A model generated the notes under the pieces. The model was not told the DNA's origin. It made no database searches and saw only the letters and a program-made list of their open reading frames with translations. A DNA stretch of 64,000 nucleotides, taken from the NCBI GenBank assembly GCA_016931515.1, contig JAFGEQ010000023.1, positions 59,066 through 123,065 of the forward strand. Reading direction: 5' to 3'. Positions 8,193 through 18,587 of the stretch are shown piece by piece. The translations under genes and the position numbers were made by a program. This DNA is from a candidate division CSSED10-310 bacterium. GTDB taxonomy: Bacteria; CSSED10-310. Position 1 is the stretch's first letter. Each line of letters opens with the position of its first letter.

Positions 8193-10628
8193 TCAGTTCG
8201 CTGTCTCTTCAGGTTTCCAGGCAAGAGCCAGTTTAATCAACGTGATATCCGATTTCCTTGGTCGTACCGGAACGGTCTCGATGTTTGGCTCTTCGAGTTG
8301 CCCGGACAGCAATTCCCTATCCCTGGCAAACGCTGCATCCAGTTCAGCCATCTCCTGCTGAATGCCCCTCAAGGTCGCCTCCGTATGGGCGACATCTTCT
8401 TTCTTGCCCGCAATCCGTCCCGCACTTCGCATGGCTGTTGATGCCCGGCTCACCGTGCCGACGCTGGCTGCCTTCCGGCCGAACAGAGCACCGAGAATCG
8501 TTGTCCCAACACTCAAGGCAGTGCTCAATTTATGCTGGCTGATTTGAGCTTTGTGTTGCTCCAGCCGATGCGCCGTCGTTCGATATTTTTCCTGCAATCG
8601 CGACAACTGCGATTCATATTTCGATTTCAGTTTGTCGATCAACAGGTCCCGCTTTTCCCTCGCCATAAGCGATACCCGGGCCCGAAAATCGCCGTCCGAT
8701 TCTTCGGCTTCCGAATACAGTTTGTATTCCGGGCATGTCAGTAAATTCAATGTCACATCCTGGTAAAGGTACGTTTCGAGACTCTTGCCCCATGATCGGA
8801 TTACTTTCGGATTTGACGCAGCCGCGGGAAGCTCTGCAAAGGGAACGCCATCCATCGGTGCACGATCCTCTGCAAGCTCCCGACCATCAACCGTTACGTC
8901 AGCCTCGCGCCATAGGCCATCACTTCCATCATTTGCAATGGATGCCAATAACAAGCGTGTCTGCCAGACATCGACCCGAGCACCGGATTGCACAAAATGT
9001 AAACGGCACACAGCGACAATACGGGGGCGGTACACAAGTTTTTGAGGGTTCATCCATCCTGAGGGTTTGAGGAACATTTCGGGAAGGTCCGGTGAAACAA
9101 CCGGCTTTGCCAGGCGTGCGGTCACCGGTGCCGATTGGATGTCGCGCATATCGCCATTCAAGGAATCTGTCCCGGATTGTTTGGTGACAGGCAGTCCTGT
9201 CTTCACCGGAGCAGCCGCCGACGTATCGGTGGAAATCAGTGTATCGATCTGCCGGAGAGTCATAGGTCCCCGGAGATAGGTTAATGCCCACCGTGTCTGG
9301 AACAGCACCGGCTCCTGATCATGCACATTGCGCATCAGGAATACCCTGTTGCCGAGATTTGATAACAAGGCATCCATATCAACTCCGGAAAAAACCTGGC
9401 TGCCGCCGACGCTTTCCAGGCCTTCCATTATTCGCGCTTTGTCCCTTTCCGTCTGAAGACGGCCGATGAACCATGTGCCGGTATTGGACAATCCCTTGTA
9501 ATCCAGATCCACCGGATTCTGGGTGGCGAGGACAATTCCAAGACCAAACGCCCGGGCCTGTTTCAGCAGCGTCAGCATCGGCGCTTTGGAGGGTGGATTC
9601 GATGTGGACGGGAAATACCCGAATATCTCATCCATATACAAAATAGCCCGCAAGCTGGATGTTCCGGGCTGGCTTCGCATCCAGCTCAATGTTTCATTGA
9701 GCAGCAGAGTGACGAAAAACATCCGTTCGGGATCAGATAAATGGGCAATGGATAAAATGGATAGTCTGGGTTTGCCGGAGGGTGAATACAGGAGCCGTTG
9801 AATATCCAGGGGATCGCCAGTCATCCATGCCGCGAATCCCGGTGATGCCAGCAAATTATTCATCCGCATTGCCAGAACAAGCCGGTCCCTGGCAGGAAAA
9901 AACGTTTCGATATCGAAGACACCGACACGGTCGAATGGTGGTTTCTGAATGGACTGGATCAGGTCCGGCAATTCCAGATTCAATCCTTTCTGCCAGTTGC
10001 TGTCCAGTATAGATGACAACAGAATGTGCTCCCGGCTCCCGATCGGATCCGCATCAATTCCAATCAATCCCAGCAGACCCGAGACGGCTGACATGATCCG
10101 TTCCCGCATTGCGGATGAATCCGATCGCAGCTCAGGTTTCGGAGCATCGAGGCTTCGAAGAACCATCAGCGGCCGGCCTGTCGTTGAGCCCGGCGTATAG
10201 ATCGCCATTTCCGCTGATTCCTTCATCTGGGAAATCCGGTCCGGTTCCTGATCCCATGATTCGAGTCCCTTTTTCCAGGTTTCCGCAACCCGTTTCGCAT
10301 GTTCCTGGAGACTTAAGCCTTTCCGTGCTGCTTCCTGTGGATCAATCCATGGTTCAAAATCTCCCGGTGCGAGGTCAGGAAACGCGAGCATCATGTTACC
10401 GAGATCTCCTTTCGGATCGATGATGATCGCCGGAATGCCATCGATGGCGGCTTCTTCCAATAATGAGACACACAGTCCTGTTTTACCGCTGCCTGTCATA
10501 CCGACACAGACGGCATGCGTCGTTAAATCTCTGGCGTCATACAGTAGATACTCCGGTTTTGTGTCACCGGAATTCCTGTCAACAACGCGTCCCAGATAAA
10601 ATGCTCCAAGTTGTTCATAATTCTGCAT
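8193..10628 (-). CDS. HerA/FtsK-type ATPase with C-terminal coiled coil
   Basis: An 811-residue P-loop ATPase. Walker A is GMTGSGKTG near the N-terminus (about residues 43-51), and Walker B is ILYMDEIFGYFP around residue 335, followed by the sensor segment VLATQNPVDLDYKGLSN. These are hallmarks of the HerA/DUF87 group of hexameric DNA translocases. The C-terminal third contains long charged helices (about 645-690 and 755-795), predicted coiled coil, around a short hydrophobic segment. I chose the ATG at 10628 because it lies nine bases from AGGAGG; a GTG six bases earlier has only three. HerA usually works with the NurA nuclease, but no nurA is adjacent. Archaeal-type end resection is therefore not implied, and the role here is unknown. 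Confidence 0.75.
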   Translation of the reverse strand: MQNYEQLGAFYLGRVVDRNSGDTKPEYLLYDARDLTTHAVCVGMTGSGKTGLCVSLLEEAAIDGIPAIIIDPKGDLGNMMLAFPDLAPGDFEPWIDPQEAARKGLSLQEHAKRVAETWKKGLESWDQEPDRISQMKESAEMAIYTPGSTTGRPLMVLRSLDAPKPELRSDSSAMRERIMSAVSGLLGLIGIDADPIGSREHILLSSILDSNWQKGLNLELPDLIQSIQKPPFDRVGVFDIETFFPARDRLVLAMRMNNLLASPGFAAWMTGDPLDIQRLLYSPSGKPRLSILSIAHLSDPERMFFVTLLLNETLSWMRSQPGTSSLRAILYMDEIFGYFPSTSNPPSKAPMLTLLKQARAFGLGIVLATQNPVDLDYKGLSNTGTWFIGRLQTERDKARIMEGLESVGGSQVFSGVDMDALLSNLGNRVFLMRNVHDQEPVLFQTRWALTYLRGPMTLRQIDTLISTDTSAAAPVKTGLPVTKQSGTDSLNGDMRDIQSAPVTARLAKPVVSPDLPEMFLKPSGWMNPQKLVYRPRIVAVCRLHFVQSGARVDVWQTRLLLASIANDGSDGLWREADVTVDGRELAEDRAPMDGVPFAELPAAASNPKVIRSWGKSLETYLYQDVTLNLLTCPEYKLYSEAEESDGDFRARVSLMAREKRDLLIDKLKSKYESQLSRLQEKYRTTAHRLEQHKAQISQHKLSTALSVGTTILGALFGRKAASVGTVSRASTAMRSAGRIAGKKEDVAHTEATLRGIQQEMAELDAAFARDRELLSGQLEEPNIETVPVRPRKSDITLIKLALAWKPEETAN

Positions 10629-10694
10629 GCTCACGAACCTCCTATCCTATGTTTCATATTCAGAATATGTCGATGTGGAGCCAAGATCAATGTC

Positions 10695-10710
10695 GGATAA
10701 CGAGTTATCC
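10695..10710. promoter_or_regulatory. Perfect 7+2+7 palindrome upstream of the HerA-like gene
   Basis: GGATAACGAGTTATCC is a perfect inverted repeat about 67 bases upstream of the HerA-like start, in a 183-base gap. It could be an operator for a dimeric repressor or activator. Nothing else recognisable lies in the gap. Confidence 0.35.
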
Positions 10711-10811
10711 ATCACTCAAACATGTTGTCTCGCATTTAACTTACTTGCTTTATGAATAATGGAGGCGGCTGCAACTCTTGAACATCAATTTATTTCTGCT
10801 GGAGAAAAAAA

Positions 10812-13073
10812 TTACTCAACATCCGGATCTTCGGATATATCGATGTTTTTAAATGATTTTTTAAATATTTCCAGGAGCCGGAGATTTTGCTTGGAAATCA
10901 TAAGAATATTTCCCATGATGGCGAAAAAGAGAATGCTCAAACGGGTTTTTGATGCTCCGGAACTGATTCGCTGAGTCTGACGTTCGTTGAGTTGACGGGC
11001 GAGTTCCCGAAGCTCCGCATCTTTTTCAAACTGATGATCATACAGCAACTCGCTTTTATTCTTAAACGCCAGTTCCACATCCTGCAGTACATCATGGATC
11101 AGCGTTTTGACTCGTCTCAGATCTTCGACCTGTTCGGGCAGCAATCCTTTATGCTGGTTACTGACATGTTTATGGGCACGCGCAATTATATCCCGGTGAC
11201 CGTCAGTCAACTTCTGTAAACATCGAACGGTTTGACTGTATTGATAACTGTTCAAAGCGGACTCCATCTGTAGAAGCCGGAGTGCTTTAAAGATGTTGGC
11301 GATTATGACATTCGCCCACGTTTGATATCTGCGGACTTTTCGCCTCTCCTCATTGAGATCCCATTCCTGCTGAGTGAACAGGGCATCCAGGGTGTTATCC
11401 AGTGAATGCCTGATTTCAAACAACAGATACCCCATCTGCACGAATGTCGTGGGAACAATCTCCTTCACGTTCGAGACATGTCGCAGATTGAACACCCGGG
11501 TTTCTTCGATGGCACTTTCTCTCTTCGCATGATGGCGATGATTTCTCCAAAGTACAAAAGCCCCGAGCAGAAGAATAACAAGCAAGCCGGTGATCTTTAA
11601 GTGAAATAGAATGGTAGCGAATGTAAACGCAAATGTTGATGCCAGGAGAGCCGTCAGAAACCATCCGCCAATGACGGTGAGAACACCGGTGATACGATAG
11701 ACCGCACTCTCGCGGCCCCAGGCCCGGTCGGCAAACGAGGATCCCATGGCGACCATAAATGTTACGTATGTCGTGGACAGAGGCAGTTTGTTGGATGTTG
11801 CGTAAGAAATCACAGCACTGGCGACCATCAGATTGACGGATGCACGAAGAAGATCGAAGGAGCCTTGCTTGTCGGGATCGGACATGTGATCCAGTTTCGG
11901 ATCGAATCTGTGAGCGACATATCGGGTCAGAGGGCTGGGTAGAATGGCTTTGACGGTACCATAAAAACTGATGAACATTCGAACAATCGTGCGAGCCAGG
12001 AACATCGAATCCGTTTGCTCGTAACTCTCCGACTGGCTGCTCAGACTGATTTCCGTGCGAGATACCGTCCGGGCTTTTCTGGACAGCCAGAGTGTGATGA
12101 CCATAACCGCACCGGCACCCAGCAGGATATACCAATCCGTCTGGACGGCGCTTCCGAGTTGTTCCATACCGGCGAGCATTGGATCCGGTGTCAATCGGGC
12201 GAGTTTGATGGCTTGAAAACCCGCCAGGGGGACACCGATAAAATTGACCAGATCGTTCGCGGCAAACGACATGGCAATTGCAAACGTGCCGACCAGCACG
12301 ATCAATTTGAAAATATTGATTTTAAAGATAACCAGAATCTGAAGAATGACTGCGGAAATCCCGAACAGCATCAACAGGATAGTCATGGTGTGCGTTTTTA
12401 TCCATTCAATACTCTCAGGTGTGATAAACACCGATCCCGAAGCACCCTTAATCAGAATGAAATACGTTATTAAACTCAGGGCAACGCCACCCCAAAGCGC
12501 TCCATACCGCATCAAACGGGTTCGGTAATCGAAGGTGAATAACGTTCGACTGAAAAACTGAATGACTGACCCACAGATAAATGCGACAATGATCGACAAC
12601 AGAATCCCGAAAATCATCGTCATCGCTTTGCTGGTATTGATGTATTGACCCAGCATCAACAGGCTGGATCCCTGTTGACGGATCTTCCATAACGAAACAG
12701 CGACGGCCGAGCCGAGAAGTTCGAACACAACGGAAACGGTTGTGGATGTCGGCAGGCCGAATGTATTGAACAGGTCCAGGAGAATGATGTCTGAGATCAT
12801 GACGGCGAGAAACAAAATCAGAAGTTCCGGCATGATAAAATATTGTGGATGAAAAACACCTTTTCGGGCGATTTCCATCATGCCGCTGCTGAATGTAACG
12901 CCCATTAGAATACCCAGACTCGCAACGAGCATTATAACATATCGCGGCGCTGCTTTTGAGCCGATCGACGAGTTTAAAAAATTAACAGCATCGTTGCTGA
13001 CTCCGACAGTCAAATCAAAGATAGCGAAGGTAAACAACAGGCCGGCAGCGATAGTGATGATTTCAGGTCCCAT
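10812..13073 (-). CDS. PiT-family inorganic phosphate transporter with PhoU-like tail
   Basis: A 753-residue membrane protein. The N-terminal half holds the first PiT signature (GVSNDAVNFLNSSIGSKAA) and many transmembrane helices. A second inverted copy is seen in the middle (SFAANDLVNFIGVPLAG, then ATSNKLPLSTTYVTFMVAMG). A soluble helical C-terminal region of about 220 residues resembles PhoU/DUF47 and ends with one further hydrophobic segment. PiT proteins import metal-phosphate with H+ or Na+. The fused regulatory tail is usual for the longer version of the family seen in FCB bacteria. The ATG has GGGAG seven bases upstream. It is separated from the neighbouring genes by more than 100 bases on each side and is probably transcribed alone. 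Confidence 0.88.
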   Translation of the reverse strand: MGPEIITIAAGLLFTFAIFDLTVGVSNDAVNFLNSSIGSKAAPRYVIMLVASLGILMGVTFSSGMMEIARKGVFHPQYFIMPELLILFLAVMISDIILLDLFNTFGLPTSTTVSVVFELLGSAVAVSLWKIRQQGSSLLMLGQYINTSKAMTMIFGILLSIIVAFICGSVIQFFSRTLFTFDYRTRLMRYGALWGGVALSLITYFILIKGASGSVFITPESIEWIKTHTMTILLMLFGISAVILQILVIFKINIFKLIVLVGTFAIAMSFAANDLVNFIGVPLAGFQAIKLARLTPDPMLAGMEQLGSAVQTDWYILLGAGAVMVITLWLSRKARTVSRTEISLSSQSESYEQTDSMFLARTIVRMFISFYGTVKAILPSPLTRYVAHRFDPKLDHMSDPDKQGSFDLLRASVNLMVASAVISYATSNKLPLSTTYVTFMVAMGSSFADRAWGRESAVYRITGVLTVIGGWFLTALLASTFAFTFATILFHLKITGLLVILLLGAFVLWRNHRHHAKRESAIEETRVFNLRHVSNVKEIVPTTFVQMGYLLFEIRHSLDNTLDALFTQQEWDLNEERRKVRRYQTWANVIIANIFKALRLLQMESALNSYQYSQTVRCLQKLTDGHRDIIARAHKHVSNQHKGLLPEQVEDLRRVKTLIHDVLQDVELAFKNKSELLYDHQFEKDAELRELARQLNERQTQRISSGASKTRLSILFFAIMGNILMISKQNLRLLEIFKKSFKNIDISEDPDVE

Positions 13074-13178
13074 GGAATCTCCCTGGAATAATATAATTCC
13101 GTGAGCTTTTTATCATGATTCGATTAAAATGGAAACGCCTTCATGAACTGAATTTTCTTTGATAGGATCGACCTGTCA

Positions 13179-16100
13179 CTATCCTGCGAACATTGTTAAT
13201 CGCGCGCTGACAAGCTTCGATATTCCGGGATTCTCCATCGTCACGCCATAGAGAATATCCGCAACCTCCATCGTCACACTGTTGTGAGTGATCATCACCA
13301 CCTGGGTTACTTCGGCGAGTGTTTTCAGGAAACGCGTGAATCTCACGACATTGTGATCGTCCAGAGGTGCGTCCACTTCGTCCAGAAACAGCAGCGGCGA
13401 CGGCTTGTACCGAAACCCGGCCAATAGCAGCGCCAGGGCTGCCAGGGCTTTCTCACCGCCTGACAACAGATCGATCGTTCGCGCCCGTTTTCCGGGAGGC
13501 CGGCAGATAATGTCCACACCGGTCTCCAGTGGATCGTTCGGGTCGATGAGTTCCAGTGACGCCTCTCCTCCATCGAACAGACCCTGAAAGATCCGGCTGA
13601 AATGGTCGTTCACCGCTGTAAACGCCTCCGTAAACCGAAGCTTGCTTGCCCGATTGATCTGTTGAATTGTATTCCGGAGAGAGGCGATGGCACTATCGAG
13701 ATCCTGGAGCTGCTCATCCAGGAACCGGCTGCGTTCCACCAGTTCACGATGCTCATGTTCTGCAGCGAGATTGACATCTGAGAACAGATTAAGGCTTTCC
13801 TGCAACACATCCGCCTGTTTTTTCCAATCATCGATTTCCGCATCATCCGGCACTCTACCCAGCACGTCCGCCTCTTCCGACGGATCGCATTCCGCTTCCT
13901 CGATCAATGCCTGGAGTGCTGAATTCAACGAAGCCTTTTCAACTCTGATATCCGCCATATCACGTTCCATTTGGCGATCAACCCGTTCCAGTTCCGTGAC
14001 TTCCGCAGCGATTTCCTCCTCGGCTCGTTTCACCTGAACCAGACGGGCTTTCAATGTTTCAAGCCGGTTCTTCCTGATGGGAGAATCCTCAATCAGACGT
14101 TTCAACTCAACCAGCAATTCATTTTTTTTCGTTGAACCATCCTCCAGAAGTCCGCGTTTTTTCAAAATCTGCTCCCGATAATGATCTGACAGCTCCTGAA
14201 GGCGACGGATTTCATCCGACAAGCCGGTTCTTTCCTTCTCAGTGAATTCAATCCGGTCCTGCGTCGATCGTACCTGCATCCGGTATTCTGTCAGCCGAGT
14301 TTGCAGACCGGTCATTTCCACGCTTGTCGTTTCAAGCTGCTTTTCCAGTTCATCAATCGTATCCGAACCCCCGCTCTGGCTTTCCCTTTCATCCACCTTT
14401 GCCGTCAGACCGGAGTGTTCCAGCGACAACTGCTCAATCTCTTTCTGGACAGATAATCGCTCGCTATGGACTCCGTTACGCTGCTCGACAACCTGTTCGA
14501 CCCGTCCACGACGATGTTCCAGATCCCGTCTGAAAACCGCAAGGTTTCTCTCCATGTCCGTCAACTGTGTCTGTTTTGATGAAACATCGGCGTCGGCACT
14601 CCGCCACTCACGCTCGAATGCCCTGTATTCATCCCCGATCCGGCTGTGAGATGTTTGCAATTTTTCAGCACGGATCTCCAGATGGCGAACCTCCGTCCGC
14701 CGCTGTCGATACGCCAGCCGGTTATCCGGAGCTCGCCCGATAGTACGAGCGCCACCCGGTTCCCAACGCATTCCGCAGGGAGACACGAACACCGCATGTG
14801 GATACTCCCTTGCCGACAGGGCAGCGGTCTCGGCATCGGGCGCAAGGAACACACCTGCCAGGAGCCGATCAAACATACCTGCCAGCTGGAGTTCGGAATT
14901 AACGAGAGAGCGAACGGGCACGATTCCGGATACATTCACGGGAATCCGATCATCCTGTCGAGGACCGGCTTCCGGGATACGAACGGTAACCCGACCCAGC
15001 TTTTCGTCTGTCAGAAAGGAACAAACGTCATTCATTTCAGGTGATCCAAGTGCAACGATGTCCTGCAGATAGGGATAGAGGGCTATCGCTACAACCTGTT
15101 CACTATCCGAGTCTGTATCGTACAGGTCGGCAACCGTTCCGTAAATGACCTGCCGAGACGTCCCGTTACCAGCGTTAAACCTGTCGAGAACGGCCTTGAC
15201 ACCGGAGTCAAGACCGTCGCCCGCAGCAAGAATTTCCCTTAATGATTTCAGGCGCGAATCGACTGACATCTTCTCCGAATCGATCACGCGTAATCGCTCG
15301 CCGGCGTCCTGGCGGAGGTGATCAATATCAGATCGTCGTTTGCGGGCATCATCCAGTTCAGCCTTCAAACCGGATAGCAGAACCTCCTGATCGGCAATTG
15401 TTACTTCAACGTCTCTGCAGAGTTGTTGAGATGTTGTTTCCTCGGTATTAATCCGGAGAATTTCCGCGTCGAGATCGTTGATTCGCCTGGCCAGGTGACT
15501 TCGTCGCTCTGCAATGGATGTCAGACGGTTTTTCAGTGCCGCCATTTCCGTTATTTCCCGTAAGCGACGTGATCTGGCTTCAGAGAGTGTGTTCCGCAGA
15601 CGCTTCAGCGTGCTGTCCATCTTTCGAGTCTGCTCTTCCTGAAAAGCCGATTCTTCGATCAGAACCGCCAGTCGGGTTTTCAAATTGGCCGACTCTTCAT
15701 CCAGGAGATGACCCCGTTTGTCCAGGTCGCTGTTCTTCCGTTCCAGGGCATCCGCCTCTCCGGCATCATGCTCGATCTCTTTCTCGATTTCGTGATACCG
15801 CTCGTCCTGATCCCGGATCCTGCTCTCGATGTAGTCGATCCGTCTTTCGAGCTGATCGATCTCATCGGCCGCGTTCCGCAAAATGTCCTGAGCGGTGTCC
15901 ACCTGCTTGCGGCTTTCAGTCAGCGCCACAGATTGCAGGCCGAGTCGGGCTGCGTTACGAGCAATATGATTCTCCAGAATTTCCGCACGTTCATCCTGTT
16001 GCCTGAGCCGGTCCTGCAACCGGGCATATCTCCCGCCTGCAAGTACGCGCGTCATGTCATCCCGTTCCTTCTTGATCGTTCGGTATTTAATGGCTTTCCG

Positions 16101-16796
16101 CGCTTGTCGGGCCAGAGATATTCTGCGTGTATTGACTTCAGTCACAACATCCTTAACCCGGGCCAGGTTGGTTTCCGTCGATGCCAGCTTCGACAGCGCC
16201 TCTTTTTTTCGAACCTTGTATTTCTCTATGCCTGCTATCTGCTCCAGAAACGTACGCCGCTCGTCCGGACGGGCTGTAACAAGAGCATCCACACGCCCCT
16301 GCTCGATCAGAGCATAAGCGCCTCTACCGATCCCGGTATCCAGGAAAAGATCTGTAATATCTTTCAATCGGCATGGCACACGGTTGATTTGGTACTCACT
16401 CTCACCGCTTCGATACAGTCTGCGGGTAATTTCAATTTCCTCGTAAGCCAGCGGCAGTGTGCCGGCGGGACAGTCGATAACCAGTGTGATCTCCGTCATT
16501 CCCACCGGTTTACGATTCGCCGATCCGTTGAAAATAATGTCCGCCATTGCCCGAGCGCGCAGTTGTGATGGGCCCTGTTCGCCCAACACCCACCGCAATG
16601 CGTCAAGTATATTTGATTTGCCGCAACCGTTTGGACCGACTATGGCGCAGATATTCTCATTGAACACCAATTCCGTGGTATCCGGAAACGACTTGAAACC
16701 CTGTAAAATGAGTTTTTTGAAACGGATCGTCCGGTGCCTGTCTGATGTCCCGTCAACAGCGGAAATATCCAGGTTATCCTGTTCAATGGCTTCCAA
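13179..16796 (-). CDS. smc: Chromosome segregation protein SMC
   Basis: A 1205-residue SMC protein, normal for the family. The N-terminal ATPase half shows Walker A VGPNGCGKSNILDALRWVLG. Two long coiled-coil arms flank a hinge at about residues 510-670. The C-terminal half has the ABC signature LLSGGEKALAALALL and Walker B LLFLDEVDAPLDD. It forms the DNA-entrapping ring of bacterial condensin, normally with ScpA and ScpB, neither of which is nearby. The start is a TTG (GGAG seven bases upstream, then TTGGAAGCC); no ATG precedes the conserved IRFKKLILQGFKSF. The gene stands alone after a 121-base gap. Confidence 0.96.
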   Translation of the reverse strand: MEAIEQDNLDISAVDGTSDRHRTIRFKKLILQGFKSFPDTTELVFNENICAIVGPNGCGKSNILDALRWVLGEQGPSQLRARAMADIIFNGSANRKPVGMTEITLVIDCPAGTLPLAYEEIEITRRLYRSGESEYQINRVPCRLKDITDLFLDTGIGRGAYALIEQGRVDALVTARPDERRTFLEQIAGIEKYKVRKKEALSKLASTETNLARVKDVVTEVNTRRISLARQARKAIKYRTIKKERDDMTRVLAGGRYARLQDRLRQQDERAEILENHIARNAARLGLQSVALTESRKQVDTAQDILRNAADEIDQLERRIDYIESRIRDQDERYHEIEKEIEHDAGEADALERKNSDLDKRGHLLDEESANLKTRLAVLIEESAFQEEQTRKMDSTLKRLRNTLSEARSRRLREITEMAALKNRLTSIAERRSHLARRINDLDAEILRINTEETTSQQLCRDVEVTIADQEVLLSGLKAELDDARKRRSDIDHLRQDAGERLRVIDSEKMSVDSRLKSLREILAAGDGLDSGVKAVLDRFNAGNGTSRQVIYGTVADLYDTDSDSEQVVAIALYPYLQDIVALGSPEMNDVCSFLTDEKLGRVTVRIPEAGPRQDDRIPVNVSGIVPVRSLVNSELQLAGMFDRLLAGVFLAPDAETAALSAREYPHAVFVSPCGMRWEPGGARTIGRAPDNRLAYRQRRTEVRHLEIRAEKLQTSHSRIGDEYRAFEREWRSADADVSSKQTQLTDMERNLAVFRRDLEHRRGRVEQVVEQRNGVHSERLSVQKEIEQLSLEHSGLTAKVDERESQSGGSDTIDELEKQLETTSVEMTGLQTRLTEYRMQVRSTQDRIEFTEKERTGLSDEIRRLQELSDHYREQILKKRGLLEDGSTKKNELLVELKRLIEDSPIRKNRLETLKARLVQVKRAEEEIAAEVTELERVDRQMERDMADIRVEKASLNSALQALIEEAECDPSEEADVLGRVPDDAEIDDWKKQADVLQESLNLFSDVNLAAEHEHRELVERSRFLDEQLQDLDSAIASLRNTIQQINRASKLRFTEAFTAVNDHFSRIFQGLFDGGEASLELIDPNDPLETGVDIICRPPGKRARTIDLLSGGEKALAALALLLAGFRYKPSPLLFLDEVDAPLDDHNVVRFTRFLKTLAEVTQVVMITHNSVTMEVADILYGVTMENPGISKLVSARLTMFAG

Positions 16797-16917
16797 TCAA
16801 AATCTCCAACCATTTCCATGAGAAGAATACGATTGGACCATATCAGATCAACGGCATGCAGACAACTGCTTCATAGGTAAAAACTGCCATCAGATGCGGT
16901 ATGACGCCGAACAGCCA

Positions 16918-18585
16918 CTAAATATTGTTGGACTCCTGAGTCAATCGATTCAGTATGTCCGCCCAGGATTCTCCCACAGCATTTTGGATGCATGCATATG
17001 ATCCGGGTTGCAACTGTCTGAGCTGCCTGAGCATACGTTTGAGACGGCGCAGACATCGGGCAGCTCCGCGACGATCTCCAAGTGTCCGGAATACTTCAAC
17101 CAGGAGGCTTTCGTTTTCAAGATCAAAGATTGAGGGAGTATTGATTGGTTTGGATTTCCTGGAGGCGCTGGATCTTGAAATCAACTGCGCCAGGTCGGAT
17201 GAGCGGTTGTCTCGAAGGGCAATAAATATCTGTTCCAGAATTGCCGCATCCAGCAACAACATCTCCTTGCACTCTAATGCGATGCTCTCCGCACGGCCGG
17301 CATGATCCCGAGCCTCCGAAAATCGATGATTCAGCCGTTGAATCCGCGCCATCAAAATATGGAGTTGGCATAACAGGGCGTCCCGCTCTGAATACTCTGT
17401 CAGGGCGGAGACCAGGATCTTCTCCGCTGAATCGAGATGACCATTCTCATAGTCGGACAGCACGATATTTCTCTTAACCTGGACGGTATCTTTCAGAAAA
17501 TAGCCGTTTTGGAAAAAGAGCATTGCTTTATTCCACTGCGTCGATGCCTTCTCGGTCTGCCCTGTTACAGCCAGGAAGGTACCTAGATTGGCATGTAGCT
17601 GCCCTTTCAGATGAACATTTGTGCTCAGGTGAAGCAGATCCAGCGCTTCCCGGCATTTCTTTTCCGCTGAATCGACTGCACCGCGGCTGAAGTCGATAAC
17701 AGACAGATTCATCAGATCTCTGGCCGGATAGTCGGGTAATCCGAGAGTCAGAGATATCGTCATTGCCTGTTCCAGGTAGTTACGGCATCCGGAGAGATTT
17801 CCCCGGGAGTATTCAATATTACCGAGATTCCGTAGAAGCACCGCCTGTTCGCGCGGATCGACGGTCTGATGTCCGAGTGACTCCAGGAACAGATATTCCG
17901 CTGCATCCAGATCACCCTCATAGTATTTCAGTTCACCCAGAAATCGCTGAGTTTGAAGGTCATCGGAAGTATTCAGTGCCCAGTGAAGGACGACAGACAG
18001 GCTCAGCGATGCTTCTGCATTTTGCGTATCACCGTGAATCTGGAAAATCAGTCCTCGCGATACATAGGCCTCCGCCTGCAATCGGATGACATCCTTCAGG
18101 AAACGTGTGCACGGATGCTGCAGAACCTGGGTTAAAAGAGCTGCCCGGCGCTTTTCCAGCTGAATCCATTCCCGCCCTGCACGGATTCGGTTTCGGGATT
18201 GAAGAAATGTCCGCGTTTGGGTGAGGAAGGAATGGATGATTGAAAGCAATTGCATCGTTTTCTCGCCTGATTCACGGGCTGAATCCCCGCAGATCGCCTC
18301 CATGTCCCGGATAACGTTCTTCACAGTCGGAAACGTCGCCGGCATTGATCCGGCGGCACTATTGAGTTCTTCTATGAAAACGGCGGGATCCACCGCACCT
18401 CTTTTGCCGGTCATCTCAAGACGCTGAAGTTCCCGAAGAAGCATCAACTCATTCCGGCAGCGCGAGCAGGATTGCAAATGCCGTTCGACACCTTTCGATA
18501 AAACCGGCGAAAGATCACCCTTAAGATATGGGAAGAGCCATTCACGGATTTCTTCGCACCTGTCCATTACTTTTTTATGTGCCAT
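16918..18585 (-). CDS. Zinc-finger (anti-sigma-like) TPR protein paired with ECF sigma factor
   Basis: A 555-residue protein with no signal peptide or clear membrane segment. The N-terminus (about 9-55) is a putative zinc-finger HC2 domain of the anti-sigma type, with an early Cys and HLQSCSRC as the likely ligands. The remainder is almost all helical TPR-like repeats (for example LLRNLGNIEYSRGNLSGCRNYLEQA and similar 36-40 residue units). The gene begins two bases after the sigma factor stop, and its GGAGG site lies within the last sigma codons, so the two are translationally coupled. I infer a cytoplasmic partner or anti-sigma factor with a TPR sensor or scaffold instead of the usual membrane helix. 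Function in sigma binding is not demonstrated. Confidence 0.72.
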   Translation of the reverse strand: MAHKKVMDRCEEIREWLFPYLKGDLSPVLSKGVERHLQSCSRCRNELMLLRELQRLEMTGKRGAVDPAVFIEELNSAAGSMPATFPTVKNVIRDMEAICGDSARESGEKTMQLLSIIHSFLTQTRTFLQSRNRIRAGREWIQLEKRRAALLTQVLQHPCTRFLKDVIRLQAEAYVSRGLIFQIHGDTQNAEASLSLSVVLHWALNTSDDLQTQRFLGELKYYEGDLDAAEYLFLESLGHQTVDPREQAVLLRNLGNIEYSRGNLSGCRNYLEQAMTISLTLGLPDYPARDLMNLSVIDFSRGAVDSAEKKCREALDLLHLSTNVHLKGQLHANLGTFLAVTGQTEKASTQWNKAMLFFQNGYFLKDTVQVKRNIVLSDYENGHLDSAEKILVSALTEYSERDALLCQLHILMARIQRLNHRFSEARDHAGRAESIALECKEMLLLDAAILEQIFIALRDNRSSDLAQLISRSSASRKSKPINTPSIFDLENESLLVEVFRTLGDRRGAARCLRRLKRMLRQLRQLQPGSYACIQNAVGESWADILNRLTQESNNI

Positions 18586-18587
18586 GG

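Noticed and set aside
15708-16568. A 286-codon plus-strand frame inside smc
   Set aside because: Antisense to the N-terminal half of SMC, which has intact Walker A and coiled coil.
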